Shown: positions 7,996-16,230, counted from the stretch's first letter. The stretch: 64,000 nucleotides of DNA from Butyricicoccus sp. OM04-18BH (GCF_003481705.1 NZ_QULN01000005.1:136586-200585), one strand, 5' to 3'. Made by a program: numbers and translations. Notes: generated by a model not told the origin, from the letters alone.

Positions 7996-8520
7996 GTGAG
8001 TCACTTGCTGAAAAACCATAACGAGGCCGTCCGCACCGCCGACCGGCTGGTCCGGAAATACGGTACGCGGGACGCCGACCAGCTGGCCGAGGCGCTCGGT
8101 CTGATCGTCATGCCGCGTGCCTTTAAACACCAGAAGGGCGTATACAAGGTCATCGAGCGCAACCGCTATATCTTCATCAAGCAGGACCTGCATCCGGTCA
8201 TGCACAATATCGTCCTGCTGCACGAGATCGGCCACGACCAGCTGCACCGCAGCGCCGCCATCGCCGCCGGCGGTTTTCAGGAATTCAACCTTTTCAACAT
8301 GGCCGACCGCGCGATGGAATACGAGGCCAACATGTTCGCTGCACAGGTCGCGCTGCCCGACGAGGAAATCCTCGAGTATATCATGCGCGGCTGCGACGTC
8401 GCGCAGATCGCACAGCTGATGCACTCGGACATCAACCTCGTCGCGCTCAAGACCGCCGAGCTCAACCGGCAGGGCCGCCGCTTCCGTCAGCCCGAGCACC
8501 GATGCGACTTTCTGAAGTGA
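7996..8520 (+). CDS. ImmA/IrrE-family metallo-endopeptidase
   Basis: A protein of 174 residues with the zinc-protease motif HEIGH at residues 76-80 and a downstream acidic region (RAMEYEAN, about 106-113) where the family has its third metal ligand. Family members cleave XRE-type repressors (ImmA/ImmR, IrrE/DdrO) in response to DNA damage. It starts at GTG 7996 or possibly TTG 8005, which is better placed behind GGGGTGA. It is tightly packed between the XRE gene and the U32-like gene, so all are likely one transcript. The length is normal for the stand-alone protease. Confidence 0.88.
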   Translation: MSHLLKNHNEAVRTADRLVRKYGTRDADQLAEALGLIVMPRAFKHQKGVYKVIERNRYIFIKQDLHPVMHNIVLLHEIGHDQLHRSAAIAAGGFQEFNLFNMADRAMEYEANMFAAQVALPDEEILEYIMRGCDVAQIAQLMHSDINLVALKTAELNRQGRRFRQPEHRCDFLK

Positions 8521-8530
8521 GGTGGCCGCT

Positions 8531-9427
8531 GTGAATACCGCATATTTTCATCTGCCCGGCCTGTTCGAGTTCTACGAACTGTACCGCGTATTCCTGCCGC
8601 TGTTCCGCGAGCACCGGGAATACTTCTACGGCTGGTGCGAAATCGGCTCGATCTACGGCGCACCGGCGGACTGTCTCTGGGGCGGCGGCCGTGCCGGGTT
8701 CGGAGAGGCTTCGCCGCGCGATGTGCTCGCGCTCATGCAGAAATACGGCATCTCCGCGCGTCTGACGTTCAGCAATTCCCTGCTCCGCGAGGAGCACCTG
8801 TCCGACCGGAAATGCAATGCGCTGTGCCGCCTGTTCGCGGAGAGCGGCGGCGTGCAGAACGGCGTCATCGTCCACTCCGACCTGCTGCTCGAGTATCTGG
8901 TGCAGCGCTGGCCGGGTCTTTACTTCGTGTCCTCGACCACCAAGGTGCTCACCGATTTTCGCGAGCTCAAAAGCGAGCTCGACCGCGCGGATTTCCGTTA
9001 TGTCGTGCCGGATTTTCGCTTGAACCGGCAATTCGACGCACTTTCCGCCCTCACGCAGGCACAAAAGGACAAGGTCGAGTTTCTGTGCAACGAGTGCTGC
9101 TGGTTCGGCTGCACCGACCGGAAGCGCTGCTACGAGACCGTCAGCCGCATGAACCTCGGCGCGGCCTGCCCGGAGCACCGCTGCGCCGCGCCGGACGCGG
9201 ACGGCGGCTACCGCTTCTCGAAGGCGATGAAAAATCCGGGATTTATCGGCGTGCGCGACATCGAGGACATTTATCTCCCGATGGGCTTTTCGCAGTTCAA
9301 GATCGAGGGCCGCAGCCTCGGCAGCGCGCTCGTTCTCGAATTTCTGCTGCACTACATGACCCGGCCCGAGTATCAGCTGAACGTCCGCGAGGAGATCTAT
9401 CTGGACAACACGCTCGACCTGTTCTGA
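8531..9427 (+). CDS. U32-peptidase-like cysteine-rich protein
   Basis: A protein of 298 residues with start GTG 8531 placed six bases after GAGGTG. It has a barrel-like N-terminus with a SNSLL segment at about residues 81-85. A cysteine cluster follows (Cys186, 189, 190, 194, 200, 213 and 218; NECCWFGCTDRKRC) and then FKIEGRS (256-262). The spaced cysteines followed by KIEGR recall the U32 family (UbiU/UbiV, YhbU/YhbV), members of which bind a 4Fe-4S cluster. The assignment is by motif pattern only, and full-length similarity is uncertain. It sits between the ImmA protease and the polymerase genes, so it probably belongs to the stress response. Its role there is unknown. Confidence 0.6.
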   Translation: MNTAYFHLPGLFEFYELYRVFLPLFREHREYFYGWCEIGSIYGAPADCLWGGGRAGFGEASPRDVLALMQKYGISARLTFSNSLLREEHLSDRKCNALCRLFAESGGVQNGVIVHSDLLLEYLVQRWPGLYFVSSTTKVLTDFRELKSELDRADFRYVVPDFRLNRQFDALSALTQAQKDKVEFLCNECCWFGCTDRKRCYETVSRMNLGAACPEHRCAAPDADGGYRFSKAMKNPGFIGVRDIEDIYLPMGFSQFKIEGRSLGSALVLEFLLHYMTRPEYQLNVREEIYLDNTLDLF

Positions 9428-9445
9428 CGAAACGGAGGATTTTCC

Positions 9446-10021
9446 ATGCTGCAAAAAGTAAACCGTCTGCTGACCATTCTGATGCTCTCGCTCATCGGCG
9501 TTTTCCTCGGCTACAGCATTTACACCTGTGCGGACTGCCGCGCCCGTCCCGGCCTGTACGAACTGTATTCCGCGCCGTGGTACACGCAGCTCTTAGTCTA
9601 CGGCGCCTGCGTGCTGGTCCTGCTGGCCATCCTGCTCGCCGCAAAGCTCGTCATCCGTTATCTGTATGCCAAACGTCAGCGTGCCATAGCTGCTGCGATG
9701 CGAAAGCGCAATGCGTCGCGTGATTATTATGATGACTGGTATCCTGTTATCCGTGATGATGTGATCGCCTGCATCACAAAGGAAAAAACATATCCATGGG
9801 GTACGGATGATCTTGTAAAAACCTATAAATGCCTTGTATTCTGGCGCAGCGACCGTGTTTATATGTGCGTAGAGCGCTTTGTGGAGCTTTCCACCAATGA
9901 ATACCGGTGCTGCCCTGAGTATACATGGAGCATTGGCAAAACACTCGAGTCGTTTACCGAGATGTCCGAACAGCAGTTTGTTGGCAAAGCGTATAATATC
10001 TGGTGTAACGGCGCACGGTAA
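9446..10021 (+). CDS. Two-pass membrane protein, possibly composite
   Basis: A protein of 191 residues with two membrane segments (about residues 9-28 and 47-70) separated by a short loop containing CADC. A cytoplasmic C-terminal domain of roughly 110 residues follows, rich in Tyr, Trp and Cys. AACGGAGG precedes the ATG. The first 75 codons share the high GC of the operon, whereas the remainder (from about 9690) is visibly richer in A/T, for example around 9780-9840. This suggests that the tail was acquired separately. No family is recognised. It lies 18 bp after the U32-like gene and 36 bp before the polymerase. Confidence 0.7.
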   Translation: MLQKVNRLLTILMLSLIGVFLGYSIYTCADCRARPGLYELYSAPWYTQLLVYGACVLVLLAILLAAKLVIRYLYAKRQRAIAAAMRKRNASRDYYDDWYPVIRDDVIACITKEKTYPWGTDDLVKTYKCLVFWRSDRVYMCVERFVELSTNEYRCCPEYTWSIGKTLESFTEMSEQQFVGKAYNIWCNGAR

Positions 10022-10057
10022 TCCTGCTGTTATTACATCCGAAAGGAGGCTGTGAAC

Positions 10058-11563
10058 GTGTCCGCTCACACTTATCTTGCCATCGACCTGAAATCCTTCT
10101 ACGCCTCCGTAGAGTGCCGAGAGAGAGGGCTCGACCCGCTCGACACCAACCTTGTCGTCGCGGACGAGCGCCGCACGGACAAGACCATCTGTCTCGCCGT
10201 CACGCCGTCGCTCAAAAGCTACGGCATTTCCGGCCGCGGACGGCTGTTCGAGGTGCGCCAGCGCGTCAGGGAAGCGAATATCGGCCGCCGCCACGATGCT
10301 CCGGGGCATCAGCTCTCCGGCTCGTCGTTCTCCTTCTCCGAACTGCAGAGCAGCCCCTCCCTCGCCGTGGATTTCATCATCGCACCGCCGCGCATGGCGT
10401 ATTACATGGAGTACAGCAACCGCATTTACTCCATCTATATGAAATACGTCGCGCCCGAGGACATCGTCGTCTACTCCATCGACGAGGTGTTCATGGATGT
10501 GACCGGCTATCTGAACACCTACGGTCTGACTGCGCATGAGCTCGCCATGAAGATCATCCTCGATGTGCTGAACACGACCGGCATCACCGCGACAGCCGGC
10601 ATCGGCACCAATCTGTTCCTGTGCAAGGTGGCGATGGACATCGTGGCCAAGCACATCCCGGCCGACCGCAACGGCGTGCGCATTGCCGCGCTCGACGAAA
10701 TGAGCTTCCGCCGCAGACTGTGGTCTCATCAGCCCATCACTGATTTCTGGCGCGTGGGGCGCGGCTACGCGAAAAAGCTCGAGCAGCACGGCATGTTCAC
10801 CATGGGCGACGTCGCGCTCTGCTCGGAGCGCGACGAGGAGCTGCTGTACCGCCTGTTCGGCAAAAACGCCGAGCTGCTCATCGACCACGCCTGGGGCTGG
10901 GAGCCGTGCACCATCGAGGCCATCAAAAAGCTGCCGCCCTCGCTCAAGAGCATCAGCTCCGGGCAAGTGCTCACCTGCCCCTACCCTGCGGACAAGGCGC
11001 GGCTCGTGCTGCGCGAGATGGCCGATCTGCTTGTGCTCGATCTGGTGGACAAGCGGCTCGTCACCGACCAGATCGTGCTCACCGTCGGCTACGACATCGA
11101 AAATCTGACCGACCCGGCACGCCGCCGGCGCTATCACGGCAAGACCGAGGTCGACCGCTACGGCCGCACGCTGCCCAGACAGGCGCACGGCTCGATCAAT
11201 CTCGACGGCTACACCGCCTCCACGCATCAGATCATGGAGGCAGCCTCCGCCCTGTTCGACCGGATCACAGACCCCGATCTGCTCATCCGGCGTATGTATC
11301 TCGTCGCCAACCGCGTGCTGTTCGAGAACGACGCGCCGCGCCGGAACGACTGTGAGCAGCTCGACCTGTTCACCGACTACGCCGCCGAGGAGGAAAAGCG
11401 CCGGAAGGAGGAGGAAGCACTTGCGCGCGAGCGAAAGCTCCAGCAGGCCGCCCTCGCCATCAAGAAAAAGTTCGGTAAAAATGCCCTCCTCAAGGGCATG
11501 AACCTCGAGGAGGGCGCGACGGCGCGCGACCGCAACAGCCAGATCGGCGGTCACAAGGCCTAA
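10058..11563 (+). CDS. Y-family DNA polymerase (UmuC/DinB type)
   Basis: A translesion polymerase of 501 residues. Metal-binding acids are visible in AIDLKSFYASVE (Asp10) and in SIDEVF (Asp142, Glu143). Helix-hairpin-helix and little-finger regions follow, then a sliding-clamp motif QLDLF at 434-438, a charged Glu/Arg/Lys-rich helix and a C-terminus RDRNSQIGGHKA typical of Gram-positive UmuC-like proteins. GTG 10058 is preferred over GTG 10052 because AAAGGAGG is then eight bases away. The gene lacks a LexA-type box and appears driven by the XRE/ImmA switch. Its stop codon lies inside the left end of a MITE. Confidence 0.93.
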   Translation: MSAHTYLAIDLKSFYASVECRERGLDPLDTNLVVADERRTDKTICLAVTPSLKSYGISGRGRLFEVRQRVREANIGRRHDAPGHQLSGSSFSFSELQSSPSLAVDFIIAPPRMAYYMEYSNRIYSIYMKYVAPEDIVVYSIDEVFMDVTGYLNTYGLTAHELAMKIILDVLNTTGITATAGIGTNLFLCKVAMDIVAKHIPADRNGVRIAALDEMSFRRRLWSHQPITDFWRVGRGYAKKLEQHGMFTMGDVALCSERDEELLYRLFGKNAELLIDHAWGWEPCTIEAIKKLPPSLKSISSGQVLTCPYPADKARLVLREMADLLVLDLVDKRLVTDQIVLTVGYDIENLTDPARRRRYHGKTEVDRYGRTLPRQAHGSINLDGYTASTHQIMEAASALFDRITDPDLLIRRMYLVANRVLFENDAPRRNDCEQLDLFTDYAAEEEKRRKEEEALARERKLQQAALAIKKKFGKNALLKGMNLEEGATARDRNSQIGGHKA

Positions 11564-11727
11564 GGCAACACCGCACAATTAAAGCTGCGGCGCTTTGCGG
11601 AAATTTTGTGCCCTGACTTTGTTGCGATTTCACGGTAATACATCAAGTATTACCGCAAAACCGCGCCTTGTCAGAACGCAAAATTTGCTCGCAAATCGCT
11701 CTTGTTCAATTATGCGGTATTGCCCTA
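11561..11727. mobile_element. Palindromic MITE (about 167 bp)
   Basis: The terminal inverted repeats run for about 23 bases with four mismatches (left TA-A/G-GGCAA-C/T-ACCGCA-C/T-AATT; right in inverse orientation at 11705-11727). The interior continues to self-pair down to GGTAATAC-ATCAA-GTATTACC at about 11634-11654, so the whole element can fold as one long hairpin. Both ends carry TA, suggesting TA target duplication. It has no ORF. Related shortened copies lie at 2639-2682 and 32487-32525. Confidence 0.7.
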
Positions 11728-11862
11728 ACAGAGAAAACCGCGGCATATGCGGCCTGTTCTGCGCCGCAGCGCCGCAAACTTGCAATAATTTCTGCAATAT
11801 GATACGATAAATGCAGCGTATTTCCATGTACTCGATCATCAAAGAAAGCGAGAACCTTTTTT

Positions 11863-12405
11863 ATGTTTGCACAGCTCGTCGGACTGTTCGGGACCGCGCT
11901 GTTCTTCGCGTCCTATCAGTGCAGGGACAACAGGCAGCTGTTTCGCGTGCAGTTTCTGTCCTATCTCTGCTACACCGCCCATCTGTTCCTGCTCGGCGCA
12001 GCCACCGGAGCCGTCAGCTATCTGATCAACACCTTCCGCTCCTTCTGCCTGAGCAGCAGATACGATTTCCTGCGCAGCCGCGCCATGGGCGCGGTCATCT
12101 GCGTGTTCCAGATTCTCGCCCTTGTTTTCACCTGGTCGGGATGGCTGTCCGTCCTCCCTGTCGCGGCGAATATCGCCACGACCATCGGCGGCTACACCTA
12201 TAATGCCCGTACCATCCGATCGGTCGGCATGTTCATCAACTCGCCGCTCTGGATCGCATACGACATCATCGTCGGCTCGTGGGCCGGCATTCTGGACGAG
12301 ATCGCGACCGAAGCCTCCATCCTCCTCTCGATTTTCCGCTACGGCTGGAAAAGCCTCGGCGGGCAGAGCAGCAGTGCCGAAGTCAGTCGAGCGGCGCAGG
12401 AATGA
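11863..12405 (+). CDS. YgjV-family inner membrane protein
   Basis: A protein of 180 residues with about five or six membrane helices and the pattern of the YgjV family: an N-terminal GLFGTALFFASYQ segment, SYLINTFRSF, and NSPLWIAYDIIVGSWAG near the end. The function of the family is unknown. It has no strong Shine-Dalgarno sequence. It follows the polymerase gene after 299 bp largely filled by the MITE and precedes the YolD-like gene by 42 bp. It may still be read from the cassette promoter, or from an unseen promoter within the AT-rich 11780-11850 region. Confidence 0.75.
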   Translation: MFAQLVGLFGTALFFASYQCRDNRQLFRVQFLSYLCYTAHLFLLGAATGAVSYLINTFRSFCLSSRYDFLRSRAMGAVICVFQILALVFTWSGWLSVLPVAANIATTIGGYTYNARTIRSVGMFINSPLWIAYDIIVGSWAGILDEIATEASILLSIFRYGWKSLGGQSSSAEVSRAAQE

Positions 12406-12447
12406 CCGCAGCCTGTTCCGCGTGCCCGAGAAGAAAGCAGGTGTCTT

Positions 12448-12882
12448 ATGGCCTACAACCCGAAATACGATGACATCATCGACCATCCGCATCATGTTCC
12501 GCGCAGCCATCCACGGATGCCGCTGTCCGACCGCGCGTTTCAGTTCGCGCCCTTCGCGGCGCTCTCCGGCTACGCCGATACCATCCGCGAAACGCAGCGT
12601 CTGACCGAGCGGAAGATCGAGCTCGACGAGGGCACGATCGAGATGCTCAACCGCCGCTGCCGCCGTCTGATGGATACGCTCGACAGCCGTCCGACCGTCA
12701 GCATCACCTACTTCAAGCCCGACGAGCGCAAGGAGGGCGGCGCGTATCTGACCGTGACCGGCGTTGTGCGCAAGCTCGACCCCGCCGCGCGGCGCATCAT
12801 CATGCAGGACGGCACCGTCATCCCCACCGCCGAGATCTCCGCCATGGAGGGGGAAATCTTCAGCGATATGGATGAATGGTAA
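12448..12882 (+). CDS. YolD-like protein
   Basis: A soluble protein of 144 residues resembling the YolD-like family, with DRAFQFAPFAALSGYADTIRETQRLTERKIELDEG near the N-terminus and a beta-rich end (TVTGVVRKLDPAARRIIM). YolD-like genes are regularly found beside Y-family polymerases of the UvrX/YqjW type in Gram-positive bacteria and may partner them, which agrees with its place at the end of this cassette. The start ATG follows AAGCAGGTG. A strong terminator follows 20 bp later. Confidence 0.8.
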   Translation: MAYNPKYDDIIDHPHHVPRSHPRMPLSDRAFQFAPFAALSGYADTIRETQRLTERKIELDEGTIEMLNRRCRRLMDTLDSRPTVSITYFKPDERKEGGAYLTVTGVVRKLDPAARRIIMQDGTVIPTAEISAMEGEIFSDMDEW

Positions 12883-12901
12883 AAAGACTGTCTCGAAAAC
12901 C

Positions 12902-12938
12902 AGCAGGGCGTTCCCTTCTTTGGAAACGCCCTGCTTTT
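12902..12938 (+). terminator. Terminator at the end of the polymerase cassette
   Basis: AGCAGGGCGTT pairs with AACGCCCTGCT and TTTTG follows. It lies between convergent genes and could serve both. Confidence 0.85.
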
Positions 12939-12955
12939 GTATCAAATTACCGTGC

Positions 12956-14422
12956 TCAGTACATCATTCTGCCCTCTGTCGCGTCAAACTGAAGCGCGAA
13001 CTGGATAGTTTTGAACGCGCTGCTGCTCCACATGCCTTCCCTCGCAGTCCGCGCCGGGTACTGTGCCCAGGTGTTCTGATGCGTATAGTTGACCCAGCTG
13101 TTGACGTAGGTGTCCTCCTGCGCGGTCTGTATCGGGAAGCAGACGTAGCCGCGCTGATTTTCGCTGCCGCGCGGCATGGAGAACGCGCCGGTCAAGTTGA
13201 TGCTGCTCTGCGAATTGCCGAAAAAGTCGGTCGTGAAGGTGTCCTGCGTGTCGAGCGAGTGATACGCCGCCGCGAGCGTCTGACCGTCCCTTCCGCACAG
13301 CACACGGCCGGTCGCGTCGCCGTCCGGCCACCAGTCACTCTGCCCGTTCGGCCACAGCTGAACTGCCTCGGTGCCGCAGTAGTTCATCGGCTGCGTCCAG
13401 AGAAAATGATGGAAGATGATCCATCTGTATTCGCCGACGCGGACCGCCACGCCGGTCAGGCGCAGCTCCTTTGCATCGTACACCGTGTCGATGCGGTAGC
13501 TGTTTTCGCCGGTCTGCGTCGTCACTTCTCTGCCGTCGTTCACCGGCTTGTCCTCTGTTCGGCTCAAAATCTGCGTCGCGCCCTCGCACATGGCGATGTC
13601 CTCCGAGCTGAGGTCATTCAGCACCGCCTCGGGAAAGCCGAGCTCGAGCAGCTTCGCCTTTGTGCTCTGCACCTCGGCCTGCGCCGAATTATCGAGCGGC
13701 GTCCACTCCATCGGATAGCTGCCGCCGAACGCATAGCCGCAGGCCATGCCTGCCGCGAGGAGCACGGCGAGCGACAGCACGAGCTGCCAGTCCTTTACCC
13801 TGACCGGAACGGGCGTAATCGTGCAGCCTGCGTTATCCAGCTCGCCTGCGAGCGCGAACAGCCTGCGCATGATGATGATGTATGCTGCGATCATAACGCT
13901 GAGCATAATCCAGCCGCTCCAGCTGATCAGACCGAGCGCGCACAGCACGACATTCCATACGATCAGCGCGGCGGCCGCACCGCATTTCGCCCCAAAGCCT
14001 GCCTTCTGCCGCAACGCCTTCAGGCCGCTCCACAGGCAGACCACCTGCGCCAGCACTATCACCAGATTAAACAACGTCAGCACCACTGCGGCCGTTGTCC
14101 CCGTCAGCACATCCGCATAGATCGTCGTATCCAGTATCATCCACACGGTAATGTAGAACGTGCGGAGGATGGCGATGACATAGCCGCCCTTGAAGCCTGC
14201 GTTTTCCCGGCGCAGTGCGCGAAGGCCGACCAGCAGAAATACCATGCCGATCGCCGGGAGAATGTAGTTCAGACACAGCACATTCAGTGTCAGTCCCGTG
14301 AGGGTCATGCCGATCAGCACGCGCTTGAGCGCCTGACCGCACCATGCGCCGCTGTCCGCCCCACAGCTCGACAGCCCCTCCGGTTCGATGATGTTCATCG
14401 TGGTTTTTTCCTGTTCGTTCAT
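12956..14422 (-). CDS. Multi-pass membrane protein with extracytoplasmic C-terminal domain
   Basis: A protein of 488 residues with start ATG 14422 behind GAAAGAGGTG. Seven or eight hydrophobic segments lie between about residues 25 and 240. A soluble C-terminal half of about 240 residues follows (PMEWTPLDNSAQAEVQ... to GRMMY), rich in Trp, Tyr and Thr and probably outside the cell. The leading 25 residues (MNEQEKTTMNIIEPEG) are cytoplasmic. I do not recognise the family. It is monocistronic and ends convergently with the YolD-like gene at a shared terminator. Confidence 0.7.
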   Translation of the reverse strand: MNEQEKTTMNIIEPEGLSSCGADSGAWCGQALKRVLIGMTLTGLTLNVLCLNYILPAIGMVFLLVGLRALRRENAGFKGGYVIAILRTFYITVWMILDTTIYADVLTGTTAAVVLTLFNLVIVLAQVVCLWSGLKALRQKAGFGAKCGAAAALIVWNVVLCALGLISWSGWIMLSVMIAAYIIIMRRLFALAGELDNAGCTITPVPVRVKDWQLVLSLAVLLAAGMACGYAFGGSYPMEWTPLDNSAQAEVQSTKAKLLELGFPEAVLNDLSSEDIAMCEGATQILSRTEDKPVNDGREVTTQTGENSYRIDTVYDAKELRLTGVAVRVGEYRWIIFHHFLWTQPMNYCGTEAVQLWPNGQSDWWPDGDATGRVLCGRDGQTLAAAYHSLDTQDTFTTDFFGNSQSSINLTGAFSMPRGSENQRGYVCFPIQTAQEDTYVNSWVNYTHQNTWAQYPARTAREGMWSSSAFKTIQFALQFDATEGRMMY

Positions 14423-14551
14423 GCGAAACACCTCTTTCCTGCCTTTGATGGCTAACCTCAGTATAGCATAGAAGGAAGATATTTCATAGTGGAAACGCAA
14501 TAAAGAAAAACGAAAATATGCAGTCTGTATTGTGCAGATTAACAAGCAGCC

Positions 14552-14577
14552 AAAAGGAGGACGAACGTTCGTCCTCC
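14552..14577 (-). terminator. Perfect 22-bp palindrome with T-run
   Basis: GGAGGACGAAC-GTTCGTCCTCC, followed on the minus strand by TTTT, forms a strong stem. A short minus-strand reading frame (ATG at 14642 behind AAAGGAGG, starting MANPEYVLEMRTK) runs into it. That frame may be the remains of a small gene. Confidence 0.6.
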
Positions 14578-14752
14578 CTGTGTTTTATAGTAGAACATTT
14601 CGCCTTCGTCCGCATTTCCAGTACATACTCTGGATTTGCCATGCTGCTTCCTCCTTTTTCCTTCACCAGTATCCTGGTCTCGGTGAATATATGACCGGCA
14701 CGTCTTGATGCACCCTGCTCAAATTCGCGTACACATCGCACAAAATCTCCGC

Positions 14753-14875
14753 ATGATTTCCGGCTTCGCGGGCGATGTCTTCCGGGGTGAGCATCCCGAA
14801 AAGCTGACGACTTACTTTGACGGTGCGCCCACCGGCTACTATGATCTGTGGCGTGTGGAGAACGGCAGGTTCTGA
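14753..14875 (+). pseudogene. Possible C-terminal gene remnant
   Basis: An open frame of 40 codons reads MISGFAGDVFRGEHPEKL... and ends YYDLWRVENGRF, with protein-like composition and a stop 4 bp before an inverted repeat. There is no ribosome site in front of it. It looks like the tail of a lost gene of unknown family. The rest of 14578-14877 shows nothing convincing. Confidence 0.25.
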
Positions 14876-14877
14876 TT

Positions 14878-14944
14878 GTTACCCGGAGGTAACCATACCA
14901 CAATATTGTGCGTACTTCACAAACCGTACAAATCGCATTACAAT
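14878..14944 (+). promoter_or_regulatory. Promoter with two upstream palindromes
   Basis: TTCACA (14916-14921), a 17-base spacer and TACAAT (14939-14944) form a promoter for the FMN-binding-split gene. Upstream stand GTTACC-CGGA-GGTAAC (14878-14893) and the perfect palindrome CACAATATTGTG (14899-14910), both plausible regulator sites. Confidence 0.6.
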
Positions 14945-14988
14945 CAAAACATCAAGTAAAAACAACAAATTTTTTGGAGGTACTCATC

Positions 14989-15384
14989 ATGAACAAAGTC
15001 GTTGAATTTCTGAATGCCAACCCTGTACAGTATCTGGCTACCGTCGGTCGTGACGGCAAAGCCAAGTGCCGCCCCTTCATGTTCTCCGGCGAGATGGACG
15101 GCAAGCTGTGGTTCTGCACCAACAACACCAAGGACGTCTATAAGGATATGCAGGAGAACCCGGAAATCGAGATCTCCGTTTCCAGCCCGGACTATGCGTG
15201 GATTCGTCTGCACGGCAAGGCTGTGTTTGAGAACAACATGGCTGCCAAGGAAATGTGCATCCGGAACCCCATCGTGAAGGGTCAGTACGGCGAGGCCACC
15301 AACCCCCTCTTTGAGGTGTTCTATCTGGATAATGCCCACGGCATCATCGCCGACTTCTCCGGCAACCCTCCCTACGAGTTCTAA
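14989..15384 (+). CDS. Pyridoxamine 5'-phosphate oxidase-like FMN-binding protein
   Basis: A protein of 131 residues with the split-barrel signature of the PNPOx-like/NimA superfamily: N-terminal helix, YLATVGRDGKAKCRPFMF strand pair, GKLWFCTNNTKDVYKDMQENPEIEIS and WIRLHGKAVFE. Such proteins bind FMN or F420 and reduce small molecules. TTTTTGGAGG stands before the ATG. The -35/-10 pair at 14916-14944 and two palindromes suggest regulated expression. It precedes the macrodomain/SirTM pair by 75 bp, though a hairpin between them may separate the transcripts. Confidence 0.85.
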   Translation: MNKVVEFLNANPVQYLATVGRDGKAKCRPFMFSGEMDGKLWFCTNNTKDVYKDMQENPEIEISVSSPDYAWIRLHGKAVFENNMAAKEMCIRNPIVKGQYGEATNPLFEVFYLDNAHGIIADFSGNPPYEF

Positions 15385-15391
15385 GAAACAC

Positions 15392-15422
15392 GCGGCGGCC
15401 ACACCGAAAGGGCGGCCGCCGC
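15392..15422 (+). terminator. Terminator-like hairpin
   Basis: GCGGCGGCC pairs with GGCCGCCGC; the following ATCCTTTAT is only weakly T-rich. Partial termination is possible. Confidence 0.5.
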
Positions 15423-15459
15423 ATCCTTTATAAAATCGTTTCATTAAGGCGGTGAAAAA

Positions 15460-16230
15460 ATGACCCAGGCACAGCGGCGGCTGTTTCTCATCCAGTCGCT
15501 TTTGAAAGAGAAAACAGAATATCGGGATATTGCTATTCCGGCAGAGCCGGAGAGTCAGCGTCAGCTTTTGCGGGGACTGATGAACATTCGTGCGTCCCGG
15601 CGCACGGACGGGGCGTTTCTGAAAACACAGGACGCCTATCTGCAAGGCGAAACCGCCGCAAAGGGTATCACGGATATTGCCGACCTGACACCCATTCAGC
15701 CGGGGCTGTATCTCTGGCAGGGCGATATTACCACGCTCCGCTGCGATGCCATCGTCAATGCGGCAAACTCCGGCATGACCGGCTGCTATATTCCCAACCA
15801 TCGCTGCATTGATAACGCCATTCACACTTTTGCAGGCGTGGAACTGCGGCTTGCCTGCGCGGAATTGATGGAACAGCAGGGCCATCCCGAACCCACCGGT
15901 CAGGCGAAAATCACGCCCGCGTTCAATCTGCCCTGCCAGTATGTGCTGCATACGGTCGGTCCGATCATCAGCGGTCGAGTAACCAAAGAGGACAAAGAAC
16001 TGCTGGCTTCCTGCTACCGCTCCTGTCTGACTCTGGCGGCAGAGAACAGCTTGGAAAGCGTGGCGTTCTGCTGTATTTCCACGGGAGAGTTCCATTTTCC
16101 AAACGAGCAGGCGGCGCAAATCGCCGTGGAAACCGTGAACCGGTTTATGAATAGAAAAACCAGTGTCAAGAAGGTGATCTTCAATGTTTTCAAGGATTTG
16201 GACAAAGCCATCTATAAAAAGCTGCTCTAA
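15460..16230 (+). CDS. Zn-type macrodomain protein (protein-ADP-ribose hydrolase)
   Basis: A protein of 256 residues. An N-terminal helical extension (1-75) precedes a macrodomain with GDIT (88-91), NAAN (100-103) and the CYIPNHRCIDNAIH segment. In that segment Cys109, His114 and Cys116 match the zinc-binding pattern of macrodomains linked to SirTM. LHTVGP and CISTGEFHFP complete the ADP-ribose site. The family removes ADP-ribose from lipoylated carrier protein modified by SirTM. Its stop is four bases from the SirTM start, so the two are co-translated. AAGGCGGTG precedes the ATG. GcvH-L and LplA2 genes, often in this operon type, are not nearby. Confidence 0.9.
   Translation: MTQAQRRLFLIQSLLKEKTEYRDIAIPAEPESQRQLLRGLMNIRASRRTDGAFLKTQDAYLQGETAAKGITDIADLTPIQPGLYLWQGDITTLRCDAIVNAANSGMTGCYIPNHRCIDNAIHTFAGVELRLACAELMEQQGHPEPTGQAKITPAFNLPCQYVLHTVGPIISGRVTKEDKELLASCYRSCLTLAAENSLESVAFCCISTGEFHFPNEQAAQIAVETVNRFMNRKTSVKKVIFNVFKDLDKAIYKKLL

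Noticed and set aside
11595..11810. 71-residue ORF after the polymerase gene
   Set aside because: It lies within the MITE and has no ribosome site.
14484..14642. Minus-strand ORF beginning MANPEYVLEMRTK
   Set aside because: It has a good ribosome site, but the frame runs straight through a strong terminator and ends in a hydrophobic tail. It may be debris, so it is mentioned only with the terminator.
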